Below, piece by piece: positions 5,408 to 13,575 of a DNA stretch of 30,555 bases (its first letter is position 1; each line of letters starts with the position of its first letter). The stretch covers positions 1-30,555 of the forward strand of contig CAAEDK010000179.1 of the NCBI GenBank assembly GCA_900754605.1. The letters are read 5' to 3'. This DNA comes from an uncultured Oscillospiraceae bacterium. Lineage in GTDB: Bacteria > Bacillota_A > Clostridia > Oscillospirales > Oscillospiraceae. The notes beneath the pieces are model-generated. The model ran no database searches and was not told the origin of the DNA. It saw nothing but the letters and a program-made list of their open reading frames with translations. The translations under genes and the position numbers were made by a program.

Positions 5408-6922
5408 ATGAAAGCAACAGAGCAATTAGTGCATGACCTGAAAAAAATGTATCTACCTCAAAACCGATTTGCGAATTTTGGGAATGTCCTTCTTACATTA
5501 GATGTGAATGGAATCAGAGGTATGTCCGCATCAATGAGCATGGAATTTCCAATCACAGTTATTATTGGAAAGAATGGATCGGGGAAGAGTACCTTGGCCC
5601 AACTGGCGCTATGCTGTTATCGCTACAAGTTGCAAGAGGAAGCACATCATAATATGAAAAATTACTACAATTTAGGGAATTTTTTTATTAAATCCAATTT
5701 GGACCCTAATCCGTATACTGCAGATGCCTACTTGAAATATTCATATGCCATTTCACCGGAATCACGAGGATTTGAGCAAATGTCATTGTTTATGACCACT
5801 CCAGAGGCTTCTTGTCATGCACGAGAAAATATCATCAGAAAAATCCATTCTGACTGGGGCGGTTATAAACATCGTCCTGACAGGAAATGTATTTATTTTG
5901 GAATGGGCTTTTTCGTTCCGCATCACGAAATGGGCGATCGAATTTATTTAGATCCCAAGACATGGATTGGAGATAGGAGAACATTCAGCAAAGAAAGTTT
6001 AGATATTTCCGCAAACATACTTGATTGTCCCTACAATTCCGTCGAAGTGGCTAAAATTATAAACCAATCGAAAGAGGCAGAAATGGGATTTGCCTCCAAA
6101 TACGGGGCGAACTACTCGGAAAACCATATGGGATGTGGCGAGGCTCGACTTATTCGGATGATCGATTCCATTGAAAGTGCCCCGGAAAAAAGTCTGATTG
6201 TAATCGAAGAACCTGAAACTGCTTTACATCAAGATGCACAGCACAATCTTGCGGTGTACTTTTTGCAAGTCTGTAAGCGTAAGCGCCATCAAATTATTGT
6301 CACCACCCATTCACCGACAATCATCGATGTGATGCCTATAGAAGCACGAAAGAAAACAGAGCGAACTTCATCCGGCACGACAGTGGAAGATAATCCCACT
6401 ATAGCGGAGGTTATTGCGGATTTAACAAACGGACATCAGAAAACCATTTTGGTCTATGTAGAAGATGAGTTTTCAAAAAAGCTATTACGAGAAATTATAC
6501 GGAAATTTTCACCCGAATTGTCGCGGGCTGTATCCGTTGCTGCTGTAGGCGATAAGGGAGATGTATTAAACGCGGTTAGGTATACGCGCGAACACAAAGG
6601 CATCAAAGCCATTGGAATCAGAGATGAACAAAGTACAGCAAATGCAGCTGAATTTATCTTTGCATATCCCACCGATCTTCCCCCGGAAAAAGAGGTATTT
6701 TCTAATCCGATCGTAGCAGAATTCTTATTCAATCAATACCATGTTGATTTTATGGATATAAGACGGACTGCAAAAGATCATCACTACTACGCAGACAAAA
6801 TCTCACATCAATGCGATATAGATATACCAACGATTGAAGTCCAATGTATTCAAGCATATCTGGAAAATCAGAAGATTGAAAAATTTTCCTCTTTACTAAA
6901 TGCAATCAGGGGAACGAGTTGA
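5408..6922 (+). CDS. OLD-like AAA ATPase with a Toprim-like C-terminal region
   Basis: A 504-aa protein of the overcoming-lysogenization-defect (OLD) type by layout. Walker A is GKNGSGKST (residues 54-62), Walker B is LIVIEEPETALH with E267-E268, and a TTHS switch lies at 299-302. After about residue 345 comes a Toprim-like start (VYVEDEFSKKLL), then VGDKGDV and GIRDEQ. The usual DxD is not clear, so nuclease activity is uncertain. OLD-type proteins include phage-defence and DNA-processing nucleases. I chose the ATG at 5408 for its AAAGGAG site; the longer frame begins inside the IS end. The gene is clearly more AT-rich than its neighbours, stands alone without a GajB-like helicase, and has a strong terminator, all consistent with horizontal transfer. 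Confidence 0.82.
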   Translation: MKATEQLVHDLKKMYLPQNRFANFGNVLLTLDVNGIRGMSASMSMEFPITVIIGKNGSGKSTLAQLALCCYRYKLQEEAHHNMKNYYNLGNFFIKSNLDPNPYTADAYLKYSYAISPESRGFEQMSLFMTTPEASCHARENIIRKIHSDWGGYKHRPDRKCIYFGMGFFVPHHEMGDRIYLDPKTWIGDRRTFSKESLDISANILDCPYNSVEVAKIINQSKEAEMGFASKYGANYSENHMGCGEARLIRMIDSIESAPEKSLIVIEEPETALHQDAQHNLAVYFLQVCKRKRHQIIVTTHSPTIIDVMPIEARKKTERTSSGTTVEDNPTIAEVIADLTNGHQKTILVYVEDEFSKKLLREIIRKFSPELSRAVSVAAVGDKGDVLNAVRYTREHKGIKAIGIRDEQSTANAAEFIFAYPTDLPPEKEVFSNPIVAEFLFNQYHVDFMDIRRTAKDHHYYADKISHQCDIDIPTIEVQCIQAYLENQKIEKFSSLLNAIRGTS

Positions 6923-7017
6923 TCATCTGTCGATTGCTAAGATGTGCAACCTCTGCTTTGATGCCTGGGCTTCTGATAGGTGCCTGCATCTTTTTTATCA
7001 ACACATGACAATGTGTA

Positions 7018-7050
7018 AAGACGCACTCGAGTATTCGAGTGCGTCTTTTC
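7018..7050 (+). terminator. Terminator after the OLD-like gene
   Basis: A perfect 13-bp stem (AAGACGCACTCGA / TCGAGTGCGTCTT) with a GTAT loop is followed by TTCC. It sits about 100 bp after the OLD stop and 27 bp before the next start codon. Confidence 0.8.
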
Positions 7051-7076
7051 CTCTTCTGAATTTTTGGAGGTGTGTG

Positions 7077-7793
7077 ATGAAAAAGGCGGCCATCGGTGTG
7101 ACGCCGCTTTGGGACAGGGACCGGGACTCCTACTGGATGCTGCCGGGCTATCTGGAGGGGCTGGAGCTGGCCGGGCTCCTTCCCATTACCCTGCCTCTGA
7201 CAGAGGATGCCCAAGATATCTCCCAGCTTGTTTCATTGTGTGATGGCTTTCTCTTTACTGGCAGGCAGGATGTTCCCACACGGCTATACAGCGAGAAAAC
7301 CTGGCAGGCCTGCGGAGAGATCTGCGAAAAGCGGGGCACTTTTGAGCAGCGCCTATTCGCCTAGGTGCTGGAGCAGGACAAGCCGATGCTGGGGATTTGC
7401 CGGGGCATCCAGTTCTTCGATGCATGTTTGGGCGGAACCCTCTATATCAGGACCTGCCTACGGAGACCCTTCGGAGGTGGCGCACGTTATGCGTCCGCGC
7501 TATGATCGGGCGGTACATTCTGTGGCAATTCTGCCAGAGACGCCATTGACCGCATTTCTGGACAGGGCAGAACTGGGCGTCAACAGCTACCACCACCAGG
7601 CAATCAAAGCGCTTGCCCCCGGGCCTTGTGGAGATGGCTCGCAGTGAGGATGGATTGGTGGAGGCGGTGTACATGCCGGAAGCCTTTTGTGTGGGCGGTG
7701 CGGTGGTATCCGGAGTTTTCCTTCCGCACCGGTGCGAACAGCCAGAAGATCTTCTCCGCATTTGTTGCAGCGGCCTCTGCATCAAAGGGCTGA
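7077..7793 (+). pseudogene. Broken class-C26 glutamine amidotransferase (gamma-glutamyl-GABA hydrolase type)
   Basis: Family pieces appear in order but in different frames. MKKAAIGVTPLWDRDRDSYW comes first (start 7077, ribosome binding site GGAGG). Then come an in-frame TAG (7362-7364), the nucleophile elbow GICRGIQFF with its catalytic Cys, LGVNSYHHQAIKALAPG after a frameshift, VEMARSEDGLVEAVYMPEA after another, and FVWAVRWYPEFSFR with the catalytic-His region in a third frame, ending at a TGA. One stop and at least three frameshifts rule out a full product. An intact enzyme of this family would hydrolyse gamma-glutamyl amide bonds. Loss of function fits the decay of the whole 7-9 kb stretch. 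Confidence 0.9.
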
Positions 7794-7834
7794 CGAAGTA
7801 TCGAAGTATCATGGTCTGGCCAGAATTTCCTACT

Positions 7835-8179
7835 TCAGATATCCAGCCCCTCCTGGAGCGCCTGGCTGGCTGCCTGTCGAAGGCATGGGTATAATAGATG
7901 TCCAGTTGATTGAAGGTTGGCTGTGGCCATGTCCGTGCCGTTTGCAATGAGCAGGCTTGCGTTGGTGTGCCGCAGGGAGTGGACGTTCAAATACTCCGAC
8001 AGGCCATGCCTTTTCAGGATCAGCTTGAACCGCTACTTCAGCCAGCTGCCCAGGAATCTGTTTCGACGGAAGGTCACGATAGCCTCGTTCTGCTGCCAGC
8101 CGATCCCAAGGACATACGATCTGTACCAAGCGCAGTGGTTGACGGAAATCTGCGGCTGTTTCTTTTCTCTGTTGTTCAT
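7835..8179 (-). pseudogene. Tyrosine integrase relic A (catalytic domain)
   Basis: On the minus strand, fragments of a phage/ICE integrase appear: WYRSYVLGIGWQQNEAIVTF, SWLK, an in-frame TAG, then LKRHGLSEYLNVHSLRHTNA, LIANGTDMATA and, after a gap and a frame change, LDIYYTHAFDRQ, ending QALQEGLDI and TGA. HxxRH (HSLRH) and the tyrosine of the YTHAF segment are the recombinase signature. The stretch that normally reads GHxxxxTT between them is missing. It begins in a TGATG overlap with relic B, so two copies were once in tandem. The element it mobilised may be the one that split the tRNA-Arg gene. Confidence 0.8.
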
Positions 8180-8230
8180 CAAATCTCCAACCCCTCCTGC
8201 AATACTTGGCTTGTCGCTTTAAGCGACCGA
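8179..8230 (-). pseudogene. Tyrosine integrase relic B (extreme C-terminus)
   Basis: The minus strand carries ATSQVLQEGLEI followed by TGA, nearly the same C-terminus as relic A (AASQALQEGLDI). Upstream of about 8230 I cannot follow the protein. The repeat suggests either two related integrases in tandem or a partial duplication. Confidence 0.5.
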
Positions 8231-8660
8231 TGTCCTGCTGGTCCCGGGCCAGTAGGATTTGGCCAGCATGCCGGGAGCGATGGTTTGGAGCCACAGCTCC
8301 GTGTTCGACGGCGTGATACTCCGATCCATTTTCCCCAGACCGGTTCTCCCGTGGCTACTGTTATTGTCAGCCAGAGGGACGCCAGGATTTCTCAATCTTT
8401 GGGGAGCCTGTCAGGATGTGCAGATATTTGGAGACAGCCCGCTTACTACAAAGCCTGGCGGGCACAGCAGTTGGCTCATTAGGATCTCGCCATCAAACGG
8501 TGTGGAGCTGTAAGCTGTTGGGCTTCATGTTGCAGGCATCCCCGTTTCGGATATGAAAAAGCGCCCATAGCTGTGAGTGCCTGGAAGAGAAGAGGGGCCT
8601 CTACTTGATGATTCTTCAGATTTAACTCTAAATGTGAGTATCCACAAGACAAAACGAAAA
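8231..8660. other. Stretch with no recognisable gene
   Basis: Open frames here are short and match no family I recognise. The minus strand has a fragment MDRSITPSNTELWLQTIAPG without a convincing ribosome binding site. The DNA is most likely decayed remains of the same mobile element as the integrase relics. Confidence 0.4.
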
Positions 8661-8665
8661 CAGAT

Positions 8666-9148
8666 ATGGGACAGGATACTGAAACCATGCCGCTGGGGAT
8701 CGAGCAGAACAATCATCTTTCGAATCTGACACTGGATGTTTGGCGGGATCAGATCTTCTTCAGCAAAAAGGGACGGAGACGTATTTTGCGTTTGCCACCC
8801 ATGCCTGCTTCACGAGTGAAGACTTCTGGGTACACATACGGCAGTTGTTCATGGCAGAAATTGAGAAACTCACCATCTTTCCGACGATTGTATCCGCTTG
8901 TGTTTTTGCCCGGAGTCCGAAGGCACGGCGTTTGTGCAGCAGATCAACTTTCCTGCGCCGATGCAGCTCTACAACGGCCCCAGCGGAGCAGAAAAGGCAT
9001 ACAAGAATGTCATACGAAAACTGAAACAACACCTCCGCGCGGAGCCTGTGGTCGGTGGCTGGATATCCAGAGGACGCTTCAGAAGGCGAAGAGCGAAGTG
9101 ATGGAGGAGTCCAGTTACTGCACGCCGCAGAGGGCTTGGATAAAATAA
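8666..9148 (+). pseudogene. Unidentified decayed gene ending at a strong terminator
   Basis: Plausible coding pieces occur in successive frames: THACFTSEDFWVHIRQLFMA and EIEKLTIFPTIVSACVFARS from about 8740, then GTAFVQQINFPAPMQLYNGP and SGAEKAYKNVIRKLKQHLRA from about 8900, then LDIQRTLQKAKSEVMEESS, ending at TAA 9146-9148. The stop overlaps a perfect terminator, which supports a genuine former gene end. I do not recognise the family. The boundaries and the order of frames are tentative. Confidence 0.4.
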
Positions 9149-9194
9149 CAGCGGAACTTTGATGGATTGATCAAGGTTCCGCTGTTATTTTATA
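9143..9194. terminator. Terminator after the decayed gene
   Basis: A perfect 15-bp pair (AAATAACAGCGGAAC / GTTCCGCTGTTATTT) with a TTGAT / ATCAA inner stem is followed by TAT on the plus strand. Its AT-rich ends give T-runs on both strands, so it can also stop leftward transcription from the YitT gene. The 180 bp between it and the YitT stop hold nothing I can identify. Confidence 0.8.
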
Positions 9195-9372
9195 GGGACT
9201 ATGAAAACTGGCGCCTAATTTCCTTTTTACGGATAACCGGTTGGGAAATGGAGAAGCAAGGATACTGCCGATATCCGGTGATTTGCGTGTGAGGGAAGAA
9301 TATCCGGGCAGAAAGCCGTTGCCGGGTGAAAGCGCCTAACCTGTTGGGCACACACTGCTGTTACCGTCATCC

Positions 9373-10275
9373 TCACAACCGTTTCTGAAAATTGCCCGCC
9401 ACGGAAACATCCTCATCCATGATAATAAAGGAATTGGGATCTTCTTCCCGCAGGATTTTCCGCAGGTGGAGCGCCTCCTTCTTAGAAACTACTGTCAGCA
9501 GCAAGTCGGACGGCTCGTTGCTGTAAGCTCCGACGCCAGTCCACTTCGTCACGCCGCGGCCGGCATATCGGAACACCAACTGCTCCATGGCCTCAGATTT
9601 GGTGATGATCAGCATGGTGACCATTACATTCTGCAGGTGCATCCGGTCCAGAGTCAGGTAGGTGGTGCAGCCGAAGATGATGCTGTAAACCACCACGTCC
9701 TGTTCAAACAGGAGGAGGCCGATCCCGTATACGAACACATTCAGGATCATGGCGATTCGCCCCACGCTGAAATCCGGCTTTTTCTGGACGCACAGCAACC
9801 CCAGGATCTCCTCGCCGCCGCCGGAGCATCCCGCTGTCAGCGTCATGCCCGCCCCGACGCCGCATACCAGCCCGCCGATGACGCAGGCCGCGATTGTCTC
9901 GTCAAACAATCCTTCCGCCGGGATCGGGATTAGGGCCAAAAAGGCACTGTAACAGACGATGCAAAGGGCGGTCTTTGCAAAGAAAAAGTGCCCGAACCGG
10001 AACCAGGAAATCAGCAGTAGGGGAATATTCAGCAGAAAATAAAGAATGCCCGCCAAGTCGCCGATCTGCTGGATGGCAGGGAAGAAATGCAGCAGCAGCA
10101 TTCGCAGCAGCTGCGCGATTCCCAGGAATCCCCCGCTGTACATATCATGCGGCAGAATAATCCAGTTCATGGAGGCGGAAAACAGCAGGGAACCCAGGAT
10201 GATTTGAGCGGCTTCCTGCACCGGATGTCCCTTGTACAGCTCCAGTGCCGTGGGGCTGTCATGCGTTTGCTCCAT
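9373..10275 (-). CDS. YitT family membrane protein (DUF161 plus DUF2179)
   Basis: A 300-aa integral membrane protein. Five to six hydrophobic segments fill residues 25-215, including LILPHDMYSGGFLG-like and GAGMTLTAGCSGGGEEILG motifs typical of the YitT (DUF161) fold. A soluble DUF2179 domain follows from about residue 225 (FRYAGRGVTKWTGVGAYS and VVSKKEALHLRKILREEDPN). The transported or sensed substrate of this family is not established. AAGGAG lies upstream of the ATG. It is the last gene of the leftward osmoprotectant operon, separated from the binding-protein gene by a 19-bp-stem hairpin, so it may be expressed less strongly than the genes before it. Confidence 0.9.
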   Translation of the reverse strand: MEQTHDSPTALELYKGHPVQEAAQIILGSLLFSASMNWIILPHDMYSGGFLGIAQLLRMLLLHFFPAIQQIGDLAGILYFLLNIPLLLISWFRFGHFFFAKTALCIVCYSAFLALIPIPAEGLFDETIAACVIGGLVCGVGAGMTLTAGCSGGGEEILGLLCVQKKPDFSVGRIAMILNVFVYGIGLLLFEQDVVVYSIIFGCTTYLTLDRMHLQNVMVTMLIITKSEAMEQLVFRYAGRGVTKWTGVGAYSNEPSDLLLTVVSKKEALHLRKILREEDPNSFIIMDEDVSVAGNFQKRL

Positions 10276-10297
10276 TTCTCATCTCTCCTTTTCGCTC

Positions 10298-10340
10298 TGT
10301 GGAGAAGCCCTGGCACAATCTGTGCCAGGGCTTCTCCACA
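10298..10340 (-). terminator. Strong intercistronic hairpin between the binding protein and YitT genes
   Basis: A perfect 19-bp stem (TGTGGAGAAGCCCTGGCAC and its complement) closes on a five-base loop. No T-tract follows on either strand; on the minus strand it is followed by AGAGCGAAAAGGAG, the YitT ribosome binding site region. It is therefore more likely a partial terminator or an mRNA 3'-end stabiliser that lets the solute-binding protein exceed YitT, a pattern known in ABC operons. Confidence 0.7.
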
Positions 10341-10348
10341 ACTTGATC

Positions 10349-11290
10349 TTACTCAGTCACCAGGCCGTGTTCCACCAGGAACTGGTGGGCCACCTCCTGG
10401 GCGCTCATGCCGTCCACGTCCACTTGGGCGTTCATGGCAGCCATGGTCGCCTCGTCGATGGCACCGTCCAGTCTGGACAGCACCTCGGCCAGTTCGGGGT
10501 CAGACTCCAGGAGCTCGGCATCCACAAAGTTCACAGCGTAGTAAGGCGGGAAGAAGCTCAGATCGTCCTCCAGCATGGTGAGGCCCAGCTTGGACAGCAG
10601 AGCATCCGTGGCAAAGGCGTCCACCACGTCCACCTCGTCGTTCTCAATGGCGGTATAGCGCAGGCTGGCGTCCAGGCCCTTCACGTCCTGGAAAGCGGTG
10701 CCGTACTTGCTCTCCAGCAGGGGCAGGCAGTCCTCGCGGTCCATAAACTCCACCGTGCAGCCGAGACGCAGCTCCGGGGACTTTTCAATCAGGTCAGACA
10801 GAGAGGTCAGGCCATATTTCTCCGCAGTCTCGGGCTTGACGCTCATCACATAGGTGTTGTTATAGCCCAGGGGGTTGGAGGTCTGGATCCCGTGATCCTC
10901 CAGCATCAGATCGTGAACGGTCTGCCACACCCGGTCCTTATCGGTGTCCATAGGCTGGGCCAGCAGGTTCAGCAGCGCCGTTCCGGTATACTCCACAAAC
11001 ATATCGATGCTGCCCTGCTCCAGGGCGTCAAAGCACATGGCCGCGCCGGATAGGCCGAAGCGCTGTTCCACCTCATAATCGGTGTTTGCCTCGATCAGCT
11101 CCGTGTAGATCTCGCCCAGAATGTTGACCTCGGTGAAGTTGGAGGTGCCCACTACGATGGTTTTCTGATCGCCGCTGCCAGCTTCGGACCCGCTGCCGCC
11201 CGCATCAGAGGGGGTCCCGCCGCAGGCGGCCAGAGAGAGGGCCATGGCGGCGGCCATCGCCATACAGGTGAATCGTTTCAAGTGTTTCAT
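10349..11290 (-). CDS. opuCC: Osmoprotectant ABC transporter, substrate-binding lipoprotein (OpuCC/OsmX type)
   Basis: A 313-aa lipoprotein. The signal peptide ends in the lipobox SLAAC (Cys23), followed by a Gly/Ser-rich linker. The mature part has the family opening IVVGTSNFTEVNILGEIYTE and DMFVEYTGTAL, then LDASLRYTAIENDEVDVVDA, typical of glycine betaine/carnitine/choline binding proteins (OpuAC domain, type II periplasmic fold). It captures quaternary amines outside the membrane and hands them to the permease encoded upstream. It ends in a strong hairpin. The exact substrate cannot be read from the sequence. Confidence 0.93.
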   Translation of the reverse strand: MKHLKRFTCMAMAAAMALSLAACGGTPSDAGGSGSEAGSGDQKTIVVGTSNFTEVNILGEIYTELIEANTDYEVEQRFGLSGAAMCFDALEQGSIDMFVEYTGTALLNLLAQPMDTDKDRVWQTVHDLMLEDHGIQTSNPLGYNNTYVMSVKPETAEKYGLTSLSDLIEKSPELRLGCTVEFMDREDCLPLLESKYGTAFQDVKGLDASLRYTAIENDEVDVVDAFATDALLSKLGLTMLEDDLSFFPPYYAVNFVDAELLESDPELAEVLSRLDGAIDEATMAAMNAQVDVDGMSAQEVAHQFLVEHGLVTE

Positions 11291-11358
11291 ACAAATAGAC
11301 TCCTTTTCAGAATAGGGTGTTGATATGGTTGAGATATCGAATCTGCCTCACAGAGGAC

Positions 11359-12129
11359 TCATGCGATGATAGAGGCGTAGGATGCCACAGAAACCACCAG
11401 CAGGGCTCCGCACAGCGCGGCGGCCATCGCCTTCCGGCGGGACCGGACCGACAGGCTCAGGTTTTTGATCTGGTCCTGAGGCAGCAGTCCCTCGCTGGTG
11501 AAGGCCCGCTCCACGCGGCCCAGGAGGAAATCCAGAGTCAGTGCCATCAGCGCGGCGGCCACGGCTCCCATGATCGTCATGGGGTAATTCAGGGAGTTCA
11601 TGCCCAGCTGGATGAAGGAGCCCAGGCCGTTGGCACCGGCGAAGGCGGCGATGGTCATGGTGCCCACAGAGCTCACCGCGGCGATGCGGATGCCGGACAT
11701 GATGTACGGCATGGCCATGGGCAGCTCCACCCGGCGCAGCTGCTGCATCCGGGTCAGGCCGATGCCCCGGGCCACTTCCATGGAAACGGGGGAAATGCCG
11801 GAGATGCCGGTATATGTATTTTTCAAAATGGGAAGGAACGCATAGACGAATACCATGAAAATGGCCAGCGTCTCACCCACGCCCAGAAAGGGAATGCCCA
11901 TGGCGAGCAGCGCCATACAGGGGATGGACTGCATCACGTTGGCGATTCCGATCACCACATTGGATACCGCTTTGTTCCGGGTGATGAAGATGCCGAGGGG
12001 AACGGCGATGATCAGGGCCAGCACCACGGAGAAGCTGGTCATGGCCAGGTGCCGGAGAAACTCCTCCAGCAGACTGTCCCACTCCTCCACATAAATGGAG
12101 AAATAATCCATCAAAGTGTAGCGGGACAT
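11359..12129 (-). CDS. opuCB: Osmoprotectant ABC transporter, permease
   Basis: A 256-aa permease with about six membrane segments. The BPD_transp_1 (EAA) motif is visible as EVARGIGLTRMQQLRRVELPMAMP, split here as EVARGIGLTRMQQL and RRVELPMAMP. AGANGLGSFI and the early AVPLGIFITRNK and ANVMQSIPCMALLAMGIPFLG match the OpuCB/OpuCD group. Bacillus OpuC has two permeases (CB and CD); only one is present here, so it probably forms a homodimer. The start overlaps the end of the ATPase gene by 19 bp, which indicates translational coupling. Confidence 0.93.
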   Translation of the reverse strand: MSRYTLMDYFSIYVEEWDSLLEEFLRHLAMTSFSVVLALIIAVPLGIFITRNKAVSNVVIGIANVMQSIPCMALLAMGIPFLGVGETLAIFMVFVYAFLPILKNTYTGISGISPVSMEVARGIGLTRMQQLRRVELPMAMPYIMSGIRIAAVSSVGTMTIAAFAGANGLGSFIQLGMNSLNYPMTIMGAVAAALMALTLDFLLGRVERAFTSEGLLPQDQIKNLSLSVRSRRKAMAAALCGALLVVSVASYASIIA

Positions 12130-13268
12130 ATCACTCCGCTCCTTTCTCCGGCGGTATGTTCCGGAACGAACTGCTTGCTCATGGTGGCCAGAATGATGCT
12201 CTTCGTCAAATAGCCGAGCAGCTTCCGGTCATGCTGGATCACGGGAATAATGCCGGACACATCGTAATCAATGGTGGCGATGATCTCTTTCAGGGAAGTT
12301 TCCCCCTCCACGGCGATGTAATCATCGGATATGTAGTATTCTATGGGGTCGGCCTCCCGCTTTCCGATCAGCTCCTCCAGCCAGACGACACCCAGGAGCG
12401 TCTGCCCCTTATCCAGCACCAGCAGGCTGTCCACGCTGTTGTGCCTCATGATCTGCAGGGCCTGGATGACGGTGCGCCCCTTTGAAATAGTGAAGGGACG
12501 GCGGCGCATGATGTCCGCTGCGCGGATATATTCCGGGTTGGCCCACAGCCGGTTGGCGCCGATGAACTCTGTGACGTACTGGTTCGCAGGGTGCTTTAGA
12601 ATGTTTTCCGGGGTGTCACACTGGGCGACTTTTCCATCCTGAATGATGCAGATGCGGTCGGCCAGCTTGATGGCTTCGTCCATGTCGTGCGTGACGAAGA
12701 CCACCGTTTTTTGCGCCTTGGTCTGCAGATCATGGATTTCGTTCTGCAGCTCCGCCCGGGTCATGGGATCCAGGGCGGAGAAAGGTTCATCCATCAGGAC
12801 GATGGGCGGATTGGCGGCAAAAGCCCGGGCGATGCCCACCCGCTGCTGCTGACCGCCGGAGAGCTGGGATGGGTACTGGCCCCGGTAGATTTCCGGGTCC
12901 AGATTGACCATCTTCAGCATCTTATCGACCCGGTCCCGGATGGCCTCTTTGGAAAAACGGGCGATCTGCATGGTGAGGGCGATGTTTTCTTCCACCGTCA
13001 GGTGGGGGAACAGGCCGCCCGACTGTACCACATATCCAACCTTTTTGGGAAGGTCCTGGACCTTGATCTGTTCTACGGGAATGCCGTCGATGGAAAGCGA
13101 GCCTCCCCGCAGGGGAAGCAGCTTGTTGATGCTCTTCAGCAGGGTGGTCTTGCCGCATCCGCTGGAACCGATCAAAACGAAAAATTCGCGGTCATGGATT
13201 GTCAGCGAAACACCGTCCAACACAGGCTTATCTTTGTAGGCGATGCGAACGTCTTCAAATTCGATCAT
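12111..13268 (-). CDS. opuCA: Osmoprotectant ABC transporter, ATPase with tandem CBS domains
   Basis: A 385-aa ATPase that powers quaternary-amine import. Walker A is GSSGCGKTT (about residues 33-41), the Q-loop is VVQSGG, the signature LSGGQQQR, Walker B IVLMDEP and the switch His lies in FVTHD. From about residue 255 there are two CBS units (ADIMRRRPFTISKGRTVIQA; then EYYISDDYIAVEGETSLKEI). In OpuA and OpuC-type transporters this tandem senses ionic strength or binds cyclic di-AMP. The gene is first in the operon, 40 bases after a predicted start point, and its promoter carries TTAAT repeats shared with the potassium genes. Confidence 0.95.
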   Translation of the reverse strand: MIEFEDVRIAYKDKPVLDGVSLTIHDREFFVLIGSSGCGKTTLLKSINKLLPLRGGSLSIDGIPVEQIKVQDLPKKVGYVVQSGGLFPHLTVEENIALTMQIARFSKEAIRDRVDKMLKMVNLDPEIYRGQYPSQLSGGQQQRVGIARAFAANPPIVLMDEPFSALDPMTRAELQNEIHDLQTKAQKTVVFVTHDMDEAIKLADRICIIQDGKVAQCDTPENILKHPANQYVTEFIGANRLWANPEYIRAADIMRRRPFTISKGRTVIQALQIMRHNSVDSLLVLDKGQTLLGVVWLEELIGKREADPIEYYISDDYIAVEGETSLKEIIATIDYDVSGIIPVIQHDRKLLGYLTKSIILATMSKQFVPEHTAGERSGVICPATL

Positions 13269-13317
13269 GTCTCCTCCATCTTCACATCGTAATTGAATCG
13301 AGCGCTGGTTTGCCCAT

Positions 13318-13382
13318 ATTATGGGCTGTGATTTATTAAAATGGGATTAAGTTCTGCTCAGCGGGCATTAAGATTCCATTTC
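13318..13382 (-). promoter_or_regulatory. opuC promoter with TTAAT direct repeats
   Basis: On the minus strand TTAAT begins at 13371, 13350 and 13339; the last two are 11 bp apart (TTAATCCCATTTTAAT). A -10 CATAAT (13323-13318) starts 16 bp after the last copy. The spacing and repeat resemble the arrays before kdpF and ktrB. No good -35 is seen, as expected when an OmpR/PhoB-type activator replaces it. Confidence 0.65.
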
Positions 13383-13467
13383 ATTGCGTGTGAGGTGGGG
13401 GCGGAGCTTCTGAATGGGCTCCAGAAAGGAAATGCGAAAGCTGGGATATACGCCGCCTACACGCCTC

Positions 13468-13508
13468 TTAATCCAATCTTAATGCTGTGGGCGAAATACT
13501 TATATAAT
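13468..13508 (+). promoter_or_regulatory. kdpD1 promoter with TTAAT direct repeats
   Basis: TTAATCCAATCTTAAT gives two TTAAT copies exactly 11 bp apart (13468 and 13479). Candidate -10 boxes are AATACT at 13495, 16 bp after the last copy as in the sister promoters, and a consensus TATAAT at 13503-13508. The remaining leader to kdpD1 is about 60 bases. Confidence 0.65.
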
Positions 13509-13575
13509 TATGGTATCCTGCATGATAGGATAAGGCTGTTGAATTCCGATCCAGAATCATGGGAGATGAAGATAT

